Shown piece by piece: positions 1 through 5,211 of a DNA stretch of 7,448 nt. The number at the start of each line of letters is the position of its first letter. Position 1 is the stretch's first letter. A program made the translations under genes and the position numbers. Source of the DNA: Gemmatimonadota bacterium (GTDB taxonomy: Bacteria > Gemmatimonadota > Gemmatimonadetes > Gemmatimonadales > Gemmatimonadaceae); NCBI GenBank assembly GCA_016794735.1, contig JAEUJK010000110.1:1-7448 (forward strand), in the 5' to 3' direction. The notes below the pieces were generated by a model. It made no database searches and was not told the origin of the DNA. It saw only the letters and a program-made list of their open reading frames with translations.

Positions 1-1236
1 GCGGTGCGGGCACTCGACCCGCGCGATCGGCGCTGGGTGCAGGAGTTGTGCTGGGGCACCCTTCGCAACCGCGGGATGATCGACGCGTGGCTCGCCGACC
101 GGGTGAAGGGTGGGTTGGATCGCCTCGACCCCGACGTCGTGGACCTGCTCCGGCTTGGCGCGTACCAGCTGCGGTTCATGGACTCGGTCCCTGCCTACGC
201 GGCGATCGGCCAGACGGTGGAGTTGGCGAAGGAGATGGCGGGGATGGGCGCGGCGGGACTGGTGAACGCGGTGCTGCGACGCCTCGATCGCGACCGCGCC
301 ACGCTCGACGCCGCATCAGCCGACGAGGACGCCATCGCGCAGCTGGCCACACGCTACTCGCACCCGCGGTGGCTCGTCGCGCGCTGGGTCGCGCGTTGGG
401 GCCCCGACGAGACCGCGGCCCTGCTGGCCGCAAACAACGCCGAGGCGCCGCTTGGGGTCCGCCCGCTGGGTGATGCCGCCGGTCGCGACACGCAGCGCGC
501 CGCGATGGCAGACGCCGGCATGCAGCTCGCAGACGCGCCGTTCGGGCTCGATGGCTGGGAAGTCCGCGGCGCATCGAACATCCCGGACCTGCCCGGCTTT
601 GCCGAGGGCGGGTTCTACGTGCAGGACCCGGCCGCTGCGCTTGTCGCACGGTACGCAGCGATCCCGCAGGGAGCCGTCGTGCTGGACACCTGTGCAGCCC
701 CGGGCGGCAAGACCATCGCGCTGGCGCACACGGCGAAGGTGATCGTCGCGGCCGACCGCGCGCTGCCGCGCCTGTCGCGCGTGCGTGAGAACGTGAAGCG
801 ACTCCGGCTGCCGAACGTGTACCTCGTCGTTGCCGACGCGACCGAGGTGCCGTGTGTCGCGGCGGACGTGGTGCTCGTGGATGCACCCTGCACGGGGACC
901 GGCACCTTCCGCCGCCACCCGGATGCGCGCTGGCGGCTCAAGCCGTCCGACCTGGCGGTCACCTGCGCGGCGCAGCGTGAGATCCTCGAGGGCGCATCGC
1001 GCTGCGTGCAACCCGGTGGGTTGCTCGTCTACTCCACCTGCTCCCTGGAGTTTGAGGAGAACGAGGGGATGATCACCGCGTTCCTCGCGGCGCATCCCGA
1101 GTTCGTGCTGGAGCCCCCGCCCGACGGCGTGGTCCCCAGCGAGGTGTTGTCCGCCGGTTACCTCACCGTCCTTCCCACCCTCGCCGGCACCGATGGTGCG
1201 TTCGCCGCGCGGTTGCGGCGCCGGGTCACGGCATGA
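1..1236 (+). CDS. rsmB: 16S rRNA (cytosine967-C5)-methyltransferase RsmB, 5'-truncated by window edge
   Basis: Cytoplasmic SAM-dependent enzyme that methylates C5 of C967 in 16S rRNA. Numbering is from the GTG at position 4. An N-terminal NusB-like RNA-binding domain (about 1-130, with QELCWGTLRN and LVNAVLRRL) precedes a Rossmann methyltransferase domain. Visible motifs are VQDPAA; the SAM loop DTCAAPGGKT (D228-T237); DAPCTGTGTFRRHPD, whose motif IV Cys is C296; and STCS, whose motif VI nucleophile is C346. Both cysteines of the m5C-methyltransferase mechanism are therefore present. Aligned from memory with E. coli RsmB (429 aa), the GTG falls near residue 36, and the frame is open to base 1. 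The true start therefore lies upstream and GTG 4 is probably an internal Val. The stop overlaps the next start by 4 bases (ATGA). Identity is near certain for the family; RsmB over other Sun/NOL1 paralogues rests on the NusB-like domain. Confidence 0.93.
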   Translation, partial: AVRALDPRDRRWVQELCWGTLRNRGMIDAWLADRVKGGLDRLDPDVVDLLRLGAYQLRFMDSVPAYAAIGQTVELAKEMAGMGAAGLVNAVLRRLDRDRATLDAASADEDAIAQLATRYSHPRWLVARWVARWGPDETAALLAANNAEAPLGVRPLGDAAGRDTQRAAMADAGMQLADAPFGLDGWEVRGASNIPDLPGFAEGGFYVQDPAAALVARYAAIPQGAVVLDTCAAPGGKTIALAHTAKVIVAADRALPRLSRVRENVKRLRLPNVYLVVADATEVPCVAADVVLVDAPCTGTGTFRRHPDARWRLKPSDLAVTCAAQREILEGASRCVQPGGLLVYSTCSLEFEENEGMITAFLAAHPEFVLEPPPDGVVPSEVLSAGYLTVLPTLAGTDGAFAARLRRRVTA

Positions 1237-1967
1237 CGGCACGATCGGCGCGCGCACAACGCTGGCTTCCATACCTCATCGCGGGAGCGTCCGGGTTCCT
1301 CGTGGCCTTCATCGCAATGGCCATCCTGCTGCTGCCGGGTGGCGGCGCGGAACCGTTGGAGGTCCAGGTGCCCACCGTGGTCGGGCTCTCGTATCCCGAT
1401 GCGGAACGTCGGCTCGCGGCGGCCGGGTTGGTGGCCACGATGGGGCGTGAACGCCCCGCGCCCGACGCGCCAAAGAACACCGTGCTCGCGCAGGTGCCTG
1501 CGGCGGGCGAGACGGCCGACCGCGGCAGCGCCGTCATCCTCGACGTGTCCGAGGGCGCCGAACGCGCCACGATCCCCTCCCTCAGCGGCCTCTCGCGGGA
1601 CGATGCCGCCCGCGTGCTGACCGACGCCGGCCTCGCGTTAGGCGATGTCACCGAGCAACCCTCGGACACGGCCCGCGGGACGGTGCTCGCCTCGTCACCG
1701 GCCGCGGGATTCACCGTCCCGCGCGGCTCACGCATTGCCCTCACGGTGAGCGCGGGTCCCCCGGAGATCGGCCTCCCCGACGTGATCGGCCGCGACTTGA
1801 ACACGGCCCGCGGGCTGCTCGAGCAGCTCGGGTTGCAGCTGGCCCCCCTCGAGTACGACTCGACCTCGACGCTTCCCGCGGGCACCGTCGTTGCCCAGAC
1901 TCCGGCGGCCGGCAGCACGGTCACCGGGGGAAGCCTCATCACCCTACGCATCGTTGGCCGCCCATGA
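1233..1967 (+). CDS. Membrane-anchored protein with three PASTA domains, no kinase domain
   Basis: A 244-residue protein with an Arg-rich N-terminus (R4, R7, R10), one hydrophobic segment at about 12-34, then three tandem PASTA repeats at about 45-106, 113-174 and 180-241. Each repeat has the family pattern: VP-x-hydrophobic-xG near its start, an A-x-x-x-L-x-x-x-GL helix, and a Q/S-x-P-A-A-G turn (QVPAAGE, SSPAAGF, QTPAAGS). Positive-inside charge predicts a short cytoplasmic tail with the repeats outside. PASTA domains bind muropeptides or beta-lactams in Ser/Thr kinases and in class A/B penicillin-binding proteins, but neither a kinase nor a transpeptidase domain is encoded here. A cell-wall sensing or scaffolding role is inference. 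The start is the ATG sharing ATGA with the rsmB stop; no clear Shine-Dalgarno is seen, which suggests translational re-initiation. The 3' end overlaps rpe the same way. The gene sits where Firmicutes place the PASTA kinase gene prkC. Confidence 0.88.
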   Translation: MTARSARAQRWLPYLIAGASGFLVAFIAMAILLLPGGGAEPLEVQVPTVVGLSYPDAERRLAAAGLVATMGRERPAPDAPKNTVLAQVPAAGETADRGSAVILDVSEGAERATIPSLSGLSRDDAARVLTDAGLALGDVTEQPSDTARGTVLASSPAAGFTVPRGSRIALTVSAGPPEIGLPDVIGRDLNTARGLLEQLGLQLAPLEYDSTSTLPAGTVVAQTPAAGSTVTGGSLITLRIVGRP

Positions 1968-2629
1968 GCGTGCGCATCGCCCCTTCGATCCTCAGCGCGG
2001 ACTTTGCCCGGCTCGGCGACGAGATCGCCATGTGCGTCGAAGGTGGCGCGGACTGGATCCACATCGACGTGATGGACGGCTGCTTCGTGCCGAACCTGAC
2101 CTACGGCGCCAAGGTGATCGAGACGGTGCGTCGGTTGACCAGCCTGCCGCTGGACGTGCACCTGATGGTCGTGGAGCCCGAGAAGTACTTCGAGGACTTC
2201 GTCGCCGCGGGCGCCAACGTGCTGACGATCCACCAGGAAGCCGCCCCGCACCTGCACCGGCAACTCGCACGCATTCGCGAGTTGGGGGCGCAGGCCGGCG
2301 TCGCCCTCAACCCGTCAACCCCCGTGGCGACGCTCGCGGACGTCGTCGACGAGATCGACCTGCTGCTCGTGATGACGGTGAATCCCGGGTTCGGTGGCCA
2401 GCGGTTCATCGAGCACTCGGTGCAGAAGATCGCGCAGGCCCGGGCGCTGCTGCACTCGCGCGGCCGGCCGGCCCTGGTGGAGGTGGACGGCGGCATCTCG
2501 CGGGACACGATCGCGCGGTGCTGGCGCGCCGGTGCTGACACCTTTGTCGCAGGCAACGCCGTGTTTGCCGCCAAGGATCCCCGCGCAGAGATCGCCACCC
2601 TAAGGTCGCGCTGCAGCGACGTCGCCTGA
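1964..2629 (+). CDS. rpe: Ribulose-phosphate 3-epimerase
   Basis: Cytoplasmic TIM-barrel enzyme that interconverts D-ribulose 5-phosphate and D-xylulose 5-phosphate in the pentose phosphate pathway, or in the Calvin cycle where present. At 221 residues it has normal family length. Conserved blocks in order are IAPSILSADF (5-14), HIDVMDGCFVPN (33-44), LDVHLMV (63-69), ALNPSTP (114-120), MTVNPGFGGQRF (137-148, phosphate loop), VEVDGGIS (172-179) and an AGADTFVAG loop near the C-terminus. Expected metal ligands H33, D35, H66 and D175 are all present, with D35 and D175 also the acid/base pair, so the enzyme should be active. The ATG start overlaps the PASTA gene stop by 4 bases, and its own TGA shares one base with the next ATG (TGATG). 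The fold is shared with other phosphate-binding barrels, but these motifs are specific to Rpe. Confidence 0.97.
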   Translation: MSVRIAPSILSADFARLGDEIAMCVEGGADWIHIDVMDGCFVPNLTYGAKVIETVRRLTSLPLDVHLMVVEPEKYFEDFVAAGANVLTIHQEAAPHLHRQLARIRELGAQAGVALNPSTPVATLADVVDEIDLLLVMTVNPGFGGQRFIEHSVQKIAQARALLHSRGRPALVEVDGGISRDTIARCWRAGADTFVAGNAVFAAKDPRAEIATLRSRCSDVA

Positions 2630-3165
2630 TGGCCCGCGGTCCGATGGTCCTGGCCGGGCTGGCACTCCTCGGCGCCGGTGCGTGGTACGGCTGGCACGCG
2701 AGCGCGAATGCGGGCGTGGCCCCCGGAACCCCGGCCCCCGATTTCGCCGGGGCGGTCCTTGGCGATCCCAGCCAGATCAAGGGGATCGCCGATTACCGCG
2801 GCGAGGTCGTCGTGATCAACCTGTGGGCCACGTGGTGCATCCCGTGTATCACCGAGATGCCCAGCATCCAGCGGCTCTACGAGCGGTATCGCGACCGGGG
2901 GCTGCGCGTGGTCGGGATCGCCGTCGATGACCCGCCGTTTGCCGATCGCGTGGCCGCGTTCGTGAAGGAGCGCAGGGTCACCTTCGAGATCCTGCACGAA
3001 GGGAGCGGCAAGGTGGAGTTGGACTACCAGACGCGCGGCATCCCGGCCACGTACGTGGTCGCGCGCGACGGACGCATCCGCATGATCCGCCAGGGCGCCG
3101 CCGACTGGGATGCGCCGAGTGTGCACGCTGTCATCGAGCAGCTCCTCGCCGCACCGCGCCCGTGA
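2629..3165 (+). CDS. TlpA/ResA-like membrane-anchored thiol-disulfide oxidoreductase
   Basis: A 178-residue protein. Residues about 5-28 form an uncleaved signal anchor or signal peptide; there is no lipobox Cys. A thioredoxin fold follows on the extracytoplasmic side. Diagnostic features are PGTPAPDF (32-39), the active site WATWCIPC with C70 and C73, EMPS (76-79), IAVDD (97-101), and GIPATYVV with the cis-proline P139. These are typical of TlpA, ResA and CcmG reductases, which reduce disulfides in the periplasm, classically the cysteines of apocytochrome c before haem attachment. That exact job is inferred; the nearby c-type cytochrome fusion at 5212-7365 would be a plausible client but is a separate transcription unit. 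The start overlaps the rpe stop (TGATG) and the stop overlaps tsaD (GTGA). No cytochrome-maturation genes are adjacent, so a more general reductase or peroxiredoxin-like role remains possible. Confidence 0.88.
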   Translation: MARGPMVLAGLALLGAGAWYGWHASANAGVAPGTPAPDFAGAVLGDPSQIKGIADYRGEVVVINLWATWCIPCITEMPSIQRLYERYRDRGLRVVGIAVDDPPFADRVAAFVKERRVTFEILHEGSGKVELDYQTRGIPATYVVARDGRIRMIRQGAADWDAPSVHAVIEQLLAAPRP

Positions 3166-4211
3166 CCCTGGTGCTGGGCATCGAGACGTCGTGTGATGAG
3201 ACGTCGGCGAGTGTGGTGGTGCGCGAGGCGGAACGCTGGTCCGTGCGATCTCTGGTGATCCTGTCGCAGGACATCCATGCCGTGTTTGGCGGCGTGGTGC
3301 CGGAGATCGCGTCGCGGGCGCACCTCACCGCCATCGTGCCGGTCGTGTCGCATGCCCTGCACGAGGCCGGGGTCACGCTCGACGACGTCGATGCGATCGC
3401 CGTGACCCACGCCCCGGGGCTCGTCGGGGCGCTCCTCGTTGGCGTCGCGTACGCCAAGGGGCTCGCGGCCGCGAGCGACACGCCGCTCATCGGGGTCCAT
3501 CACATGGAGGGACACCTCTTTGCGACCTCGCTCGTGCATGCGGACGCGGAACCACCGTTCATCGCGTTGCTCGTGTCTGGCGGCCACACGATGCTCCTCG
3601 ATGTCCGCGACTGGGGCGACTACGCATGGCTGGGCGGCACGCGCGATGACGCGGCGGGTGAAGCGTTCGACAAGGTCGGCAAGTTGCTCGGGCTGCCGTA
3701 CCCGGGTGGGCCTCACATCGAGCGACTGGCACGCGACGGTGACCCGTCGCGGTTCCGCTTTGCGCGCCCCATGCTGCGGCGCGACCAGCAACCCGACGAC
3801 CCGGACTACTTCGACCTGTCGTTCAGCGGGGTGAAGACGGCGGTGCGGCTGGCCGTGGAGGGATCCGCCGACCTGGACGCGGATCGCGCCCACCTGGCCC
3901 GCGCCTTCCAGGACGCCGTCATCGACACCCTCGTGGCGAAGGTGGTGCGCGCCTGCCGCGCCCGCGGGCGCACCCGCGTGGTGCTCGGCGGTGGCGTGGC
4001 ATGCAACCAAACCTTAGTGCGGGCGATGGAACAGGGCGTCGGCGCGATCGGCGGGCAGGTGTTCGCCCCAACCACGCGCCTCGCCACGGACAACGCGGCC
4101 ATGATTGCCGCGGCCGGGGCCTGGCGATTCGAACGCGGCGAACGCAGCCCCTGGGGGCTCAGCGCCTACGCCCAACGCGAAATCCCGGGGCTGGTTCGTT
4201 CTCGCCCGTAG
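3162..4211 (+). CDS. tsaD: tRNA threonylcarbamoyladenosine synthase subunit TsaD
   Basis: Catalytic subunit (Kae1/Gcp/YgjD family) that transfers the threonylcarbamoyl group from threonylcarbamoyl-AMP to A37 of ANN-decoding tRNAs, working with TsaB and TsaE in the cytoplasm. At 349 residues it is slightly longer than E. coli TsaD (337). An ASKHA ATPase-like fold is evident from GIETSCDET (6-14), HAPGLVGALLVG (83-94), the metal-binding HHMEGH with H114 and H118, SGGHT, RDDAAGEAFDKVGKLLGLPY, SFSGVKTAV, GGGVACNQ, and TDNAAM with metal ligand D310. All catalytic residues I can check are intact. The GTG start overlaps the preceding TGA (GTGA); it places GIETS at the usual distance from the N-terminus and there is no better ATG. 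TsaB and TsaE are not in this window and must be encoded elsewhere. It is the last gene of the overlapping string. Confidence 0.97.
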   Translation: MTLVLGIETSCDETSASVVVREAERWSVRSLVILSQDIHAVFGGVVPEIASRAHLTAIVPVVSHALHEAGVTLDDVDAIAVTHAPGLVGALLVGVAYAKGLAAASDTPLIGVHHMEGHLFATSLVHADAEPPFIALLVSGGHTMLLDVRDWGDYAWLGGTRDDAAGEAFDKVGKLLGLPYPGGPHIERLARDGDPSRFRFARPMLRRDQQPDDPDYFDLSFSGVKTAVRLAVEGSADLDADRAHLARAFQDAVIDTLVAKVVRACRARGRTRVVLGGGVACNQTLVRAMEQGVGAIGGQVFAPTTRLATDNAAMIAAAGAWRFERGERSPWGLSAYAQREIPGLVRSRP

Positions 4212-4231
4212 GGCCCCGCAGGCTCGCAGAC

Positions 4232-4250
4232 GGTGAGCGTACCGTTCACC
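4232..4250. promoter_or_regulatory. Short inverted repeat in the tsaD-lgt spacer
   Basis: Left arm GGTGAGCG (4232-4239) and right arm CGTTCACC (4243-4250) pair over 8 positions, one a G-U wobble in RNA, with a 3-base loop. It begins 21 bases after the tsaD stop. No T-run follows, so it is not a typical intrinsic terminator. It could be a weak hairpin that trims or slows transcription between tsaD and lgt, or a dyad binding site. Such repeats also arise by chance in GC-rich DNA. Confidence 0.35.
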
Positions 4251-4291
4251 TCACGTCCCGGCTCCAGTAAGTTGTCCCGAGCGGTCCCCGA

Positions 4292-4323
4292 GAGATCCCA
4301 AGGTCCCAAGGTCCCGATGCCCC
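4292..4323 (+). repeat. Period-8 tandem repeat overlapping the lgt start codon
   Basis: Four 8-base units lie in a row: GAGATCCC (4292-4299), AAGGTCCC (4300-4307), AAGGTCCC (4308-4315) and GATGCCCC (4316-4323). The middle two are identical and the outer two degenerate, all ending in CCC. The ATG of the Lgt-like gene lies in the fourth unit. AAGG at 4308-4311 sits 5 bases before that ATG and could act as a weak Shine-Dalgarno, so each middle unit offers one. Eight is not a multiple of three, so unit gain or loss would not shift the frame from 4317 but would change the leader. Confidence 0.6.
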
Positions 4324-5168
4324 ACTCCGTCCTGCCGTTCGAGATCCCCATCTACGGGAGCTTCAAGCTCACCGGGTTCGGGATCGCGGTGTTCCTGGCC
4401 TTTGCGATCTCGCAGGTGATCTGCCAGGTGGAGCTGACGCGACGCGGACACCGCAAGGAATCGGACGCGATCCCGGATCTCATCATCTACTCGATCCTCG
4501 GGACCATCGTCGGTGGCAAGCTCTACTACTCCGCCGTCGTCACGCGCGACTGGAGCGACCTGCTCTCGCGCGCGGGGTTCGTGTTCTGGGGCGGCTTCAT
4601 GGGGGCGGTGCTCGCGAACTGGATCTTCATCACGAGTCGCAAGCTCTCGTTTCCGCGTTTTGCCGACGTCGCTGGCATTGCCATCTCCGCCGGCTACTCG
4701 GTGGGTCGCACCGGGTGCTGGGCCGTTGGGGACGACTACGGACGCCCATGGGACGGCCCGCTCGCCGTGATGTTCCCGCAGGGGGCGCCACCGAGCACCG
4801 CGCTGCAGATGAATCGCAGCTTCGGCGTGCCGATCCCGGAGGGGGTCGCGCCGGAGACAGTCCTCGCGGTGCACCCCACGCAGCTCTACGAGACGTTCCT
4901 CGGCTTCGTGATGTTCCTCATCGTCTGGCGCCTGCGCAACCACAAACACGCCGAAGGATGGCTGTTCGGGGTTTACTGCGTGCTGGCCGGCGCGGAGCGG
5001 TTCGCCATCGAGTTCTTCCGCGCCAAGGATGACCGGTTCTTCGGGCCGCTCACCGCCGCGCAGGTGATCGCGCTGACGATCATGGCCATCGGTGTTGTCG
5101 TGATGGCCGTACGCGCGCGCACCGGACCGGGGCGTCCCGGGATTCACGCCGCGCCCGCCGCAGCCTGA
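4317..5168 (+). CDS. lgt: Divergent Lgt-family prolipoprotein diacylglyceryl transferase-like membrane protein
   Basis: Polytopic inner-membrane protein of 283 residues (E. coli Lgt 291). Lgt moves diacylglyceryl from phosphatidylglycerol to the lipobox cysteine of prelipoproteins. Family hallmarks are hydrophobic helices throughout, an FxGG turn (90-93), GRTG (130-133; R131 matches E. coli R143), HPTQLYE (186-192), and ERFAIEFFR (227-235), where R228 and E232 match R239 and E243. Compared with E. coli from memory, Y26 becomes T19, H103 becomes W91, N146 becomes C134 and E151 becomes D139, so the catalytic pocket is altered. GDDYGRP at 138-144 replaces GELWGR. ATG 4317 is chosen because it starts the protein next to the first helix. 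An in-frame GTG at 4233 would add 28 hydrophilic residues encoded across the inverted and tandem repeats. Family membership is firm; true Lgt activity is less certain. Confidence 0.85.
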   Translation: MPHSVLPFEIPIYGSFKLTGFGIAVFLAFAISQVICQVELTRRGHRKESDAIPDLIIYSILGTIVGGKLYYSAVVTRDWSDLLSRAGFVFWGGFMGAVLANWIFITSRKLSFPRFADVAGIAISAGYSVGRTGCWAVGDDYGRPWDGPLAVMFPQGAPPSTALQMNRSFGVPIPEGVAPETVLAVHPTQLYETFLGFVMFLIVWRLRNHKHAEGWLFGVYCVLAGAERFAIEFFRAKDDRFFGPLTAAQVIALTIMAIGVVVMAVRARTGPGRPGIHAAPAAA

Positions 5169-5177
5169 TCGTCACCG

Positions 5178-5207
5178 CTCCCGCGCCGCGAACAACGCGC
5201 GCGGGAG
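5178..5207. terminator. Bidirectional hairpin between convergent genes
   Basis: Arms 5178-5190 and 5196-5207 pair perfectly over 12 base pairs (outer nine CTCCCGCGC with GCGCGGGAG), with one bulged C at 5187 and loop AACAA (5191-5195). It fills most of the 43-base gap between the stop of the Lgt-like gene (5168) and the stop of the minus-strand cytochrome/FTR1 gene (5212). Position and stability suggest it ends transcription from both sides. Neither side has a T-run, so it is not a textbook intrinsic terminator; it may work with Rho or act as a 3'-end stabiliser. Confidence 0.7.
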
Positions 5208-5211
5208 ATGC

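Noticed and set aside
4..6. GTG at position 4 as the true rsmB start
   Set aside because: It falls inside the NusB-like domain, about 36 residues into the E. coli protein, and the frame is open to the window edge.
1226..4010. Several 300-345-codon minus-strand open frames opposite the rsmB-tsaD genes
   Set aside because: They are low-complexity Arg/Ala/His-rich translations without recognisable motifs and lie opposite genes whose motifs are unambiguous.
4233..4316. GTG 4233 as the start of the Lgt-like gene, giving a 28-residue N-terminal extension
   Set aside because: The extension is hydrophilic, runs through an inverted repeat and a tandem repeat, and does not match the family N-terminus, which begins close to the first membrane helix.
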